A stretch of DNA of 6,650 nt from CAJWBT01 sp964401855 (GTDB lineage Bacteria > Chloroflexota > Dehalococcoidia > Lucifugimonadales > UBA3495): NCBI GenBank assembly GCA_964401855.1, contig CAYOAF010000237.1, positions 1-6,650 of the forward strand, written 5' to 3'. A program made the position numbers and the translations under genes. Position 1 is the first letter of the stretch; each line of letters opens with the position of its first letter. This document shows, one piece after another, positions 1 through 5,639 of this stretch. The notes under the pieces were generated by a model. The model saw nothing but the letters and a program-made list of their open reading frames with translations. It made no database searches and was not told where the DNA came from.

Positions 1-800
1 CAATCATGGGAATCGCACTGGGGGCCGCCTTCCGCGGCCTGCGGCCGATGGCCGAAGTGCAGTTCTCCGACTTTGTATGGCCTGCGGTCAACCAACTCAT
101 CGGAGAGGCGGCACGGGCCAGCTACGGGACCAACGGCGCGGTTCAGGTCCCTTTGGTCGTCCGTATTCCCTATGGCGGTGGGATCCGCGGCGGCCTGTTC
201 CACTCTCAGAACGTGGAGTCCCACTTTTTCCATACCCCCGGCCTCAAGGTGGTCGCCCCGGCAACACCCTACGACACCAAGGGCCTGCTCAAGTCCTCGG
301 TCCGGGACAACAACCCGGTCGTTTTCCTGGAGCACAAGAAGACCTACCGGCTGGTCCGGGGAGAGGTCCCGGAAGGTGAGTACACCCTGCCCATTGGAGC
401 GGCGGACGTAAAGCGGGCCGGGGATGATATCACCCTGGTTACCTACGGGTTGATGCTCCACTATTGCCTGGAAGCGGCGGAAATGGTGGGGCCGGAGGGC
501 GTCGATGTGGAGGTCGTTGACCTGCGGACGTTGAAGCCGCTGGACAAGGACACGGTGCTTGAATCGGTCAAGAAGACCGGCAAGCTGCTCATCGTCCATG
601 AAGACAACGTTACCGGGGGAGTGGGTGCCGAGGTGGCAGCCCTAGCGGCTGGCCAGGCGTTCGAGCACCTGGACGGCCCCATTGCCCGGCTCTGCGGACC
701 CGACGTGCCCACCATGCCTTTCGCCGAGACCCTAGAAGACGCCTATATGCCCAGTACCGAAAAGATCGCCGACGCCTTGCGCAAGCTGGCCGTATACTGA
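1..800 (+). CDS. bkdAB: Branched-chain 2-oxo acid dehydrogenase E1 subunit beta, 5'-truncated by the window
   Basis: This is the beta subunit of the thiamine-diphosphate E1 component, which decarboxylates branched-chain 2-oxo acids and passes the acyl group to lipoyl-E2 in the cytosol. The frame is open to base 3. The ATG at position 6 is an internal methionine in the conserved stretch MGIALGAAFRGLRPMAEVQF, matching VGIGAA..GMRPIAEMQF of Bacillus BkdAB. About 62 N-terminal residues therefore lie upstream. Visible family blocks are PAVNQLIGEAA, RIPYGGG, the LFHSQNVES segment, PGLKVVAPATPYDTKGLLKS, FLEHKKTYRLVRGEVP, and the C-terminal transketolase-type domain (ITLVTYG, VDLRTLKPLD, VHEDNVTGGVGAEV). 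The Transket_pyr domain occupies the first part and Transketolase_C roughly the last 125 residues. The HSQ..E and EHK..YR blocks favour the branched-chain over the pyruvate or acetoin enzymes, though 2-oxo acid specificity is inferred. The E1-alpha gene is expected just upstream. It ends in TGA, 16 bases before the E2 gene. Confidence 0.93.
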   Translation, partial: IMGIALGAAFRGLRPMAEVQFSDFVWPAVNQLIGEAARASYGTNGAVQVPLVVRIPYGGGIRGGLFHSQNVESHFFHTPGLKVVAPATPYDTKGLLKSSVRDNNPVVFLEHKKTYRLVRGEVPEGEYTLPIGAADVKRAGDDITLVTYGLMLHYCLEAAEMVGPEGVDVEVVDLRTLKPLDKDTVLESVKKTGKLLIVHEDNVTGGVGAEVAALAAGQAFEHLDGPIARLCGPDVPTMPFAETLEDAYMPSTEKIADALRKLAVY

Positions 801-801
801 C

Positions 802-810
802 GAGGGGGAA
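802..810 (+). promoter_or_regulatory. Ribosome binding site of the E2 gene
   Basis: The purine run GAGGGGGAA lies 6 bases upstream of a TTG codon at 817. It supports TTG as the start, because no ATG or GTG is nearby and the lipoyl domain begins immediately after it (AVIIELPHVGES). Confidence 0.6.
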
Positions 811-816
811 GTAGTC

Positions 817-2091
817 TTGGCCGTAATCATCGAGCTTCCCCACGTTGGCGAATCGGTAATCGAAGGCACCATCGGCAAGTGGTTGAAACAGCCGGGCGAG
901 GCCATCGAGCGCTACGAGCCGCTCGTGGAAGTGATCACCGATAAAGTAACCATGGAAGTGCCGTCGCCGGTGAGCGGGTCACTGCTGCGGATACTGGCCC
1001 AAGAAGGCGAGACCCTGCCGATGGGAGCGCCCATCGCCGAAGTGGAGACGGACGAGGTCCCGGCGAAAACAGCCCCCGCTCCTGAGCCCGCCGCGGCCAA
1101 GCTGGCCGGCACCACCGGCTACCTGGTCAAGGGCGTCCTGCCGGTAGGCCCCACCGGCGGCGGGCCGGCGCCGGAAGCCCCATCAGAAGCCACCCTCGAA
1201 TCTCCAGGCGCCGCCGCCAAACCGTCGGGCGGGACAGCCCGTCTCTCTCCCGTGGTCCGCCGCTTGGTCCAAGAGCATGGAGTTGACCTGGCCCGACTAC
1301 GGGGCACCGGCCTGGGAGGCCGCATCACCAGGGACGACGTGGAGAGGCACCTGGAGGCCGGACCAGGTACGGCGGCCAAGCCAGCCACCGGGCAGGAAGA
1401 TGAGCACATTCCCCTGACCCCGGTGCGGCGGATGATCGCCGATGCGATGGTCCGCAGCGCGAGTCAGATCCCTCACGCCTGGAGCACTGTCGAAGTGGAC
1501 GTCACCAGCCTGGTGGCCCTCCGCTCCCAGGTGCGGGCCGGTTTTGAAGAGCGGGAGGGCGTGGATCTAACTTACCTTCCCTTTGTGGTCAAATCGGTGG
1601 CGGAATCGTTGAAAGAGCACCCAACCCTCAATGCTTCCTGGGGCGGTGACAAGATCATCCTGAAAAAGCGGATCAACCTGGGCATCGCGGTGGCCGCACC
1701 CCAAGGGCTGATCGTGCCGGTGATTCATGACACCGGCCGGTTGAGCGTGGCCGAGCTGGCCCGGACGACCCGTGACTTGACCCACCGGGCCCGCCAGCAA
1801 AAGCTGACCCTGGACGATGTCCAAGGCGGCACTTTCACCTTGAACAACACCGGGGCCATCGGGTCCGTTGTCTCCCAGCCGATCATCAACCACCCCCAGG
1901 CGGCTATTCTGACCACCGAGGCGATCCTGAAACGCGCTGTGGTGCGCGACGATGCCATCGCCATCCGGTCCATGATGAACCTGTGCCTGTCCTTCGACCA
2001 CCGGATCAATGACGGGTCCGAGTCCAGCGGCTTCCTGCTGGCGGTGAAAACCCGGCTGGAGTCCATGGGCCCCGATACCCCCATCTACTGA
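817..2091 (+). CDS. bkdB: Dihydrolipoamide acyltransferase (E2) of the branched-chain 2-oxo acid dehydrogenase complex
   Basis: E2 forms the core of the complex and transfers the acyl group from its lipoyl arm to CoA. The 424-residue protein, normal in length, has three recognisable parts. A single lipoyl domain (about 2-78) has the lipoyl-lysine K43 in ITDKVTMEV. A peripheral-subunit-binding domain (about 141-179: ARLSPVVRRLVQEHGVD, GTGLGGRITRDDV) docks E1 or E3. The catalytic domain (about 195-424) has the motif SFDHRINDG with catalytic H395 and D399, and TLNNTGAIGS and PIINHPQAAIL upstream. The linkers are rich in Ala, Pro and Gly, except for a hydrophobic patch at about 98-112. The start is TTG, preceded by a good purine-rich site. 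It lies 16 bases after E1-beta and 10 bases before lipB, so cotranscription is very likely. Branched-chain specificity follows from the E1-beta neighbour and is inferred. No E3 gene is in the window. Confidence 0.93.
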   Translation: MAVIIELPHVGESVIEGTIGKWLKQPGEAIERYEPLVEVITDKVTMEVPSPVSGSLLRILAQEGETLPMGAPIAEVETDEVPAKTAPAPEPAAAKLAGTTGYLVKGVLPVGPTGGGPAPEAPSEATLESPGAAAKPSGGTARLSPVVRRLVQEHGVDLARLRGTGLGGRITRDDVERHLEAGPGTAAKPATGQEDEHIPLTPVRRMIADAMVRSASQIPHAWSTVEVDVTSLVALRSQVRAGFEEREGVDLTYLPFVVKSVAESLKEHPTLNASWGGDKIILKKRINLGIAVAAPQGLIVPVIHDTGRLSVAELARTTRDLTHRARQQKLTLDDVQGGTFTLNNTGAIGSVVSQPIINHPQAAILTTEAILKRAVVRDDAIAIRSMMNLCLSFDHRINDGSESSGFLLAVKTRLESMGPDTPIY

Positions 2092-2093
2092 GG
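2090..2093 (+). promoter_or_regulatory. Ribosome binding site of lipB overlapping the E2 stop codon
   Basis: GAGG shares the GA of the E2 stop codon TGA (2089-2091) and sits 8 bases before the GTG at 2102. The overlap suggests that translation of lipB is coupled to termination of E2. The site is only four bases long, so it is weak on its own. Confidence 0.45.
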
Positions 2094-2101
2094 CCCTGGG
2101 C

Positions 2102-2773
2102 GTGCCGTCGCTTACCCTCTGCCAGGTAGCCCGCTTGGGCAACGCCGACTATCAACAGGCCTGGAGCTTGCAGGCACGCCTGGCCCGGTCGGTGGGCCAG
2201 GGACAGCAGCCCAACACTCTGTTGCTCTTGGAACACCCCCCGGTCTACACTAGAGGCCGCCTCAGCCGCCCCGGCCATATCTCGCTGACCCCCGATCAGC
2301 TCGAGGCGAAGGGTATCTCCGTTTACGATACCGACCGGGGGGGCCAGGTCACCTACCACGGGCCGGGGCAGCTGGTGGGGTATCCGGTGGTGGACCTTCG
2401 GGAATGGGGAGGCCCGGTGAAGTACGTGCGGACCCTGGAACGGATTATCATCGACACCTTGGCCGATTTCGATATCCAGGGCGGGCCTGAACCGGGACTG
2501 ACCGGCGTGTGGGTCGGGAACGCCAAGATCGCCGCCATCGGCGTGCGGATCAGCCGGGGTGTCGCCTACCACGGCTTTGCCATCAACGTCAACACCGACC
2601 TGTCCTATTACGATCACATAGTCTCCTGTGGAATTGAAGACCGGCCGTTGACCTCCATGGCCCAGCTTTTGGGCGAGGAGGTGGAGTTGGAAATGGTGGA
2701 GTACAGCGTATCCTACCAGTTCGGCAAAGGCATGGGCTTTCGCATGGTAGAAGCGGAGATCGGCCTGCGTTGA
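2102..2773 (+). CDS. lipB: Octanoyl-ACP:protein N-octanoyltransferase LipB
   Basis: LipB moves an octanoyl group from acyl carrier protein to the target lysine of lipoyl domains, the first step of endogenous lipoate attachment; LipA then inserts sulfur. The 223-residue protein is typical in length. It shows LLLLEHPPVYTRGR (about 40-53), the signature DRGGQVTYHGPGQLVGYPV (78-96), and the catalytic pair: K142 in NAKIAAIGVRIS and C176 in IVSCGIEDRPLTSM. HGFAINVNTDL (157-167) is also conserved. The start is GTG at 2102, with GAGG overlapping the preceding stop; it gives the expected N-terminus ahead of RLGNADYQQAWSLQ. Its position directly behind E2, which carries a lipoyl domain, suggests that it lipoylates this complex, although it could also serve other lipoyl proteins. 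lipA and the E3 gene are not seen here. Confidence 0.95.
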   Translation: MPSLTLCQVARLGNADYQQAWSLQARLARSVGQGQQPNTLLLLEHPPVYTRGRLSRPGHISLTPDQLEAKGISVYDTDRGGQVTYHGPGQLVGYPVVDLREWGGPVKYVRTLERIIIDTLADFDIQGGPEPGLTGVWVGNAKIAAIGVRISRGVAYHGFAINVNTDLSYYDHIVSCGIEDRPLTSMAQLLGEEVELEMVEYSVSYQFGKGMGFRMVEAEIGLR

Positions 2774-2791
2774 ACCCTTGGCCAGGAGTCA

Positions 2792-2817
2792 AACGAGTCG
2801 TTCTTCCCTAAAGGGAA
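2792..2817. repeat. Two adjacent small palindromes upstream of the aminotransferase gene
   Basis: In the 62-base gap between lipB and the aminotransferase, AACGA-G-TCGTT (2792-2802) is a perfect interrupted palindrome. TTCCCT-AA-AGGGAA (2804-2817) follows one base later. The second ends three bases before the ribosome binding site. They could form an operator or a leader hairpin, but no regulator is encoded nearby and no clear promoter was seen. Function is unknown. Confidence 0.4.
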
Positions 2818-2820
2818 TCC

Positions 2821-2827
2821 GGAGAGG
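2821..2827 (+). promoter_or_regulatory. Ribosome binding site of the aminotransferase gene
   Basis: GGAGAGG lies 8 bases upstream of the ATG at 2836, a strong site that fixes this start. Confidence 0.7.
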
Positions 2828-2835
2828 TAACGCAC

Positions 2836-4020
2836 ATGGCAGTTTCACGAAAAGTCCGAGGCCTGGTGGAGCAAGGGGGCTGGATCCGCCGGATGTTCGA
2901 GGCCGGCATTGCCCTAAAAGCCCAGTACGGTGAGGAGAACGTCTTCGACCTGTCCCTGGGCAACCCGGTGCTGGAGCCCCCGGAGCGGTTCGTCCGGGAG
3001 CTGCGTCGCCTGGCCGAGCATCCCGCCAAGGGAATGCACCGCTACATGCCCAACGCCGGCTACCCGGAGACCCGGCAGGCGGTGGCCGACGGCCTGAAGG
3101 CGGAGACCGGTTTGCCCTTCGCCGCCGGCCACATCGTAATGACCTGCGGGGCGGCGGCGGCCCTGAACGTGGTCCTCAAGACGATCCTCGACCCGGCGCA
3201 AGAAGTCATCATCCTGGCGCCCTACTTCGTGGAGTACGGCTTCTACGTCGACAACCACGCCGGGGTGGCGGTCACGGTACCCACCGGCCCGGACTTTCAA
3301 CCCGACCTGGAAGCCATCGAGGCCGCCGTAACGCCGAAAACCAGGGCGGTCATCATCAACTCGCCCAACAACCCCACCGGGATCGTCTACCCGGCCGGCA
3401 GGCTGGCGGGACTGGCCGCCCTGCTGCGACGCAAGCAGGAGGAGCACCAAAGTGAGATCTTCATCGTCAGCGACGAGCCGTACCGGCGCATCATCTACGA
3501 CGGCCTATCCTACCCCCAGGTGTTCCCCCACTACCAGAACACCATCGTAGTCAATTCCCACGCCAAGGACCTGGCCCTGCCCGGCGAGCGCATCGGCTAC
3601 ATCGCGGTCAATCCCTCCTATCCGCAACAGGAGGAACTGGTGGACGGCTTGACCTTCTGCAACCGCACCCTGGGCTTCGTCAACGCCCCGGCTTTGATGC
3701 AGCACGCGGTGCGGGCCCTCCAAGGGGTCAGCGTCGACGTGGCCGGCTACCAGCGCAAACGCGACTACCTCTGCGCCCAGCTCACTGAGTTGGGGTACTC
3801 GCTAGTGAAACCCCAGGGCGCGTTCTACCTGTTTCCCAAGTCCCCCCTGGAGGACGACGTGGCCTTCGTGAGTACCTTGCTGGAGTGGAACGTGCTGGCG
3901 GTGCCGGGCCGGGGGTTTGGCACGCCGGGCTATTTCCGAATCTCGTACTGTATGGAAGACCGGGTGCTGGAAGGGGCGATGGAGGGCTTTGCCCGAGCGG
4001 CGGAGAAGTTCGGGATGTAG
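2836..4020 (+). CDS. Pyridoxal-phosphate-dependent class I/II aminotransferase
   Basis: This is a cytosolic fold-type I aminotransferase (394 residues, usual length) that exchanges an amino group between an amino acid and a 2-oxo acid. Visible landmarks are LSLGNPVLEPPE near the N-terminus, Y70 in HRYMPNAGYPETR, the cofactor-binding CGAAAALNVVLK (104-115), NSPNNPTG with N179, VSDEPYR with D213 and Y216, the Schiff-base lysine K244 in NSHAKDLALPGERIGYIAV, and the substrate-carboxylate arginine R368 in GYFRISYC. The lysine motif SHAKDLALPGERIG differs from the common SxSK(T/S)xxxxGxRxG but keeps the lysine and the later Arg. The ATG has a strong ribosome binding site. It follows lipB by 62 bases on the same strand and may belong to the same operon. 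A role in feeding 2-oxo acids to the dehydrogenase is inference only: branched-chain aminotransferases of the IlvE type are fold-type IV, unlike this one. It stops with TAG, before a repeat-containing gap. Confidence 0.92.
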   Translation: MAVSRKVRGLVEQGGWIRRMFEAGIALKAQYGEENVFDLSLGNPVLEPPERFVRELRRLAEHPAKGMHRYMPNAGYPETRQAVADGLKAETGLPFAAGHIVMTCGAAAALNVVLKTILDPAQEVIILAPYFVEYGFYVDNHAGVAVTVPTGPDFQPDLEAIEAAVTPKTRAVIINSPNNPTGIVYPAGRLAGLAALLRRKQEEHQSEIFIVSDEPYRRIIYDGLSYPQVFPHYQNTIVVNSHAKDLALPGERIGYIAVNPSYPQQEELVDGLTFCNRTLGFVNAPALMQHAVRALQGVSVDVAGYQRKRDYLCAQLTELGYSLVKPQGAFYLFPKSPLEDDVAFVSTLLEWNVLAVPGRGFGTPGYFRISYCMEDRVLEGAMEGFARAAEKFGM

Positions 4021-4022
4021 AC

Positions 4023-4086
4023 GTGGCGCACCTCGCTTACGGCTCCGGCCAAGCCGGGCCGTTCACTCGGACATTGTTTGCGCCAC
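4023..4086. repeat. Nested inverted repeat just after the aminotransferase gene
   Basis: The outer arms GTGGCGCA (4023-4030) and TGCGCCAC (4079-4086) are perfect inverse complements 48 bases apart. Inside lies a GC-rich hairpin, CGGC-T-CCGGC (4040-4049), loop CAA, GCCGGGCCG (4053-4061), with nine pairs and one bulged T. It begins two bases after the TAG stop and could terminate or stabilise the aminotransferase transcript. No U-rich tail follows the inner stem, so it is not a textbook intrinsic terminator. It may instead be a second small repeat element. Confidence 0.45.
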
Positions 4087-4140
4087 CGGACGGGCGCGCC
4101 CAAATTCCGTGGACAAGTACTCAGTCAGCTTGTTTCTTGC

Positions 4141-4222
4141 ATCATGCCATTCTGAGGAGCGGAGCGGCGAAGAATCCCAGCGTAACACCAAGATTCTTCG
4201 TTTTGCTCAGAATGACAATGAT
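4141..4222. repeat. REP/MITE-like palindromic hairpin repeat between convergent genes
   Basis: The left arm CATTCTGAG...GAAGAATC (4148-4156, 4169-4176) pairs with the right arm GATTCTTC...CTCAGAATG (4192-4199, 4206-4214) around a 15-base loop. The left arm has a 12-base interior where the right arm has 6. An outer ATCAT/ATGAT pair (4141-4145 and 4218-4222) extends the symmetry. This form (CATTCTGAG-x-GAAGAATC) is familiar as a highly repeated intergenic element in many uncultured bacteria, often mis-translated as a peptide like CHSEERSGEES...ILRFAQND; here that peptide is readable on the plus strand from about 4139 to 4219. It encodes no transposase and lies between two converging genes, where it may act as a bidirectional transcript-end hairpin. 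No T-tract follows on either strand. Identity comes from memory of the pattern; copy number in this genome cannot be seen. Confidence 0.7.
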
Positions 4223-4271
4223 CAGCATCCAGTTGACCAGGTATTAAAGCGTCGATTCGAGCCGGGCCGGG

Positions 4272-4284
4272 CCGCCTTCGGCGG
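4272..4284 (-). terminator. Short GC hairpin downstream of the MaoC-like gene (weak)
   Basis: CCGCC-TTC-GGCGG forms a 5-bp stem about 43 bases beyond the minus-strand TAG stop at 4327. It has no T-run on the exit side, so a terminator role is only a possibility. The rest of the 4215-4326 stretch shows no coding signal. Confidence 0.2.
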
Positions 4285-4326
4285 GCAACTTGATCCTTTG
4301 CCAATTAAGTGGGAAGAGGGAGGCGG

Positions 4327-5451
4327 CTACCAGCCCGCCAGCTTGGACGGCAGCCGGACGGTGGCCGTGCCCTTCATGGTGACCTCCTGACGCTGGTTCT
4401 CTCCCCATACATCCATGTCCACCAGGTGTTCCCCGTTCTCCTCGCGTTTGCCGGTCACCCGCCCCTTGCACCAGGTGGTGTCGCCGAGGACGTTGAACCG
4501 CCGCAGCTCGACGTACATCTTCTTCACGAACCCATGGTCCCCAACCCAGTTGGTCAGCAGATGGCCCATCCAGCAGCAGCGCTGGCATCCGTAGTCGTAG
4601 GCCCCGGGAAGCCCGGCGCTGTCCGCCGCCTCCTGGATGTCGTGGACGCGGATGATGGCCTCCAGGGCGCCGGTGTTGGGGTCGGTGAATCCCCAGGACG
4701 GGTGCCGCAGCATCTCGTTCAGTTGGATTCCGTGGGAGATGCCTCCGATGCAGCCGGCCACGAAGGCGGTGATGTCGCCGTGGCTCATGGGTCCCTTGAC
4801 CACCGGCTTCAGGTCGTCCCCCAAGTTCACGTCCTCGAACCAACGGGGGTTGTTCCCCCGGATTTCTTCACCCAGCACGGCTTCCTGAATGGCCGAGATC
4901 TCGTCACGAGAGTACACGTACGGCTCGAAGTTGTACTTCCGCCGTTCCCGGGCCGCGCTGCGCTCCGCCCGGATCTGCCAGCCACGGGTCTTGGCGATGG
5001 CCTCACCCCGCTGGTTGTAGTAGTAGCTCACGCTGGACTGAATCAGGATCTTCCCTGCGAACTGGCTCTCCTTCTCCTCCAGACCGGTGAACTGCTCCTG
5101 CACCGAAATCTTGTCGTCCAGACGGATGGGCTGGAACCACTCCCAGTCATTGCCGGCGTGGAAGCCGTGGACCCCAGGCAATCCGCCGACGCGCCCCGAA
5201 GTCCAATAGACGCTGTATAGGAAACACGGGGGAGCGAGGATGGTGCCGAATTTGGTGGCGTGACCGTAGCTCAAGTCCCAGTAAAGGGGGTTCGAGTCGC
5301 CAATCCCCTGACAGAAATGGCGGATGGCATCCTGGCTTGCCTGCTCGTTGAACAGACCAACACCGTACTGACGGGGCCGGTTGAAGGAACCCAACCGGGC
5401 TTTCAGCTTTTCGACACCTTCTCTGGTTATCTCACCTGACTCGAGTACCAT
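4327..5451 (-). CDS. Two-domain MaoC/hotdog acyl-CoA dehydratase-like protein
   Basis: The 374-residue protein looks like two fused hotdog folds, as in MaoC-type enoyl-CoA hydratases. The N-terminal half (about 1-165) carries GDSNPLYWD (51-59) and FGTILAPPCFLYSVYW, the FAS1/MaoC N-terminal-like signature; Tyr-Trp stands where active MaoC domains have the His of GDxNPxH. The C-terminal half has GPMSHGDITAFVAGCIGG (about 220-237), then YDYGCQRCCWMGHLLTNWVGD (285-305), then RFNVLGDTTWCKGRVTGK, a block I associate with uncharacterised MaoC-like acyl dehydratases. The start is ATG at 5451, since GGAGG lies 6 bases before it; an in-frame TTG at 5457 abuts the GGAGG with no spacing and is unlikely. 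There is no signal peptide or membrane segment, so it is probably cytosolic. Reversible hydration of a CoA thioester is inferred from the fold; the substrate is unknown. It lies downstream of an MFS gene on the same strand. Confidence 0.85.
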   Translation of the reverse strand: MVLESGEITREGVEKLKARLGSFNRPRQYGVGLFNEQASQDAIRHFCQGIGDSNPLYWDLSYGHATKFGTILAPPCFLYSVYWTSGRVGGLPGVHGFHAGNDWEWFQPIRLDDKISVQEQFTGLEEKESQFAGKILIQSSVSYYYNQRGEAIAKTRGWQIRAERSAARERRKYNFEPYVYSRDEISAIQEAVLGEEIRGNNPRWFEDVNLGDDLKPVVKGPMSHGDITAFVAGCIGGISHGIQLNEMLRHPSWGFTDPNTGALEAIIRVHDIQEAADSAGLPGAYDYGCQRCCWMGHLLTNWVGDHGFVKKMYVELRRFNVLGDTTWCKGRVTGKREENGEHLVDMDVWGENQRQEVTMKGTATVRLPSKLAGW

Positions 5452-5457
5452 ATGCAA

Positions 5458-5462
5458 CCTCC
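5458..5462 (-). promoter_or_regulatory. Ribosome binding site of the MaoC-like gene
   Basis: GGAGG on the minus strand is 6 bases upstream of the ATG at 5451 and directly abuts the TTG at 5457. It therefore decides the start in favour of the ATG. Confidence 0.75.
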
Positions 5463-5464
5463 GC

Positions 5465-5495
5465 TCTATACCAAATCTTCTCTATGCCAATCTTC
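5465..5495 (-). repeat. Tandem 15/16-base direct repeat upstream of the MaoC-like gene
   Basis: Read on the minus strand, GAAGATTGGCATAGA (5495-5481) is followed immediately by GAAGATTTGGTATAGA (5480-5465). The copies differ by one inserted T and one C-to-T change. The second copy ends two bases before the GGAGG. It could be a repeated regulator site, or a replication-slippage duplication. The TATAGA and CATAGA parts look like -10 elements, but no -35 with proper spacing was found. Confidence 0.55.
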
Positions 5496-5639
5496 GATGG
5501 CCGTCACCGGGTCATCGGGCAGGACTTGTCCTTGCGCCAAATAATTGCCGAACGCCGGCGGCGGGTACATCGGCCCAGCCGTGGTGCCGGGATACCCACT
5601 CCCATGGCTGACATCTGTGTTGTCCGCCGGCCGTCTGCG
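5466..5639 (-). other. Open 57-codon stretch in the MFS frame after its stop; possible small gene or remnant
   Basis: The 188 bases between the MFS stop and the MaoC ATG hold a frame that continues in register after the MFS amber codon. It is open for 57 codons, then closes at TAG (5468-5466), 14 bases before the MaoC ATG. Its translation is not arginine-rich like the other frames here; it contains SHGSGYPGTTAGPMYPPP, then AFGNYLAQGQ, then LPDDPVTAIEDWHREDLV. The only ATG (5570) would give 34 residues and lacks a good ribosome binding site. The last nine codons are made by the tandem direct repeat. It could be a remnant of a lost gene, a short leader peptide, or chance in GC-rich DNA. I recognise no family. 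Confidence 0.25.

Noticed and set aside
6..8. ATG at position 6 as the true start of the E1-beta gene
   Set aside because: It lies within a conserved internal stretch of the E1-beta family, and about 62 expected residues are missing upstream. The frame is open to the window edge.
2006..2617. 203-codon minus-strand frame antisense to the E2 end and lipB
   Set aside because: It spans two well-supported plus-strand genes and shows no family motif.
4141..4222. Hairpin repeat as a textbook bidirectional intrinsic terminator
   Set aside because: No run of T residues follows the stem on either strand and the stem has a large asymmetric interior loop, so it is listed as a repeat rather than a terminator.
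3917..4390. 157-codon plus-strand frame from the aminotransferase end through the gap
   Set aside because: It starts inside the aminotransferase in another frame and reads through the hairpin repeat, giving the well-known spurious CHSEERS/ILRFAQND peptide. It is not a gene.
4309..5220. 303-codon plus-strand open frame antisense to the MaoC-like gene
   Set aside because: It covers the MaoC gene in reverse and has a His/Pro/Val/Leu-rich composition typical of a GC-rich shadow frame. The minus-strand frame has recognisable hotdog motifs and a good ribosome binding site.
5455..5457. TTG at 5457 as the start of the MaoC-like gene
   Set aside because: It directly abuts GGAGG with no spacing, while the ATG at 5451 has an ideal 6-base spacing.
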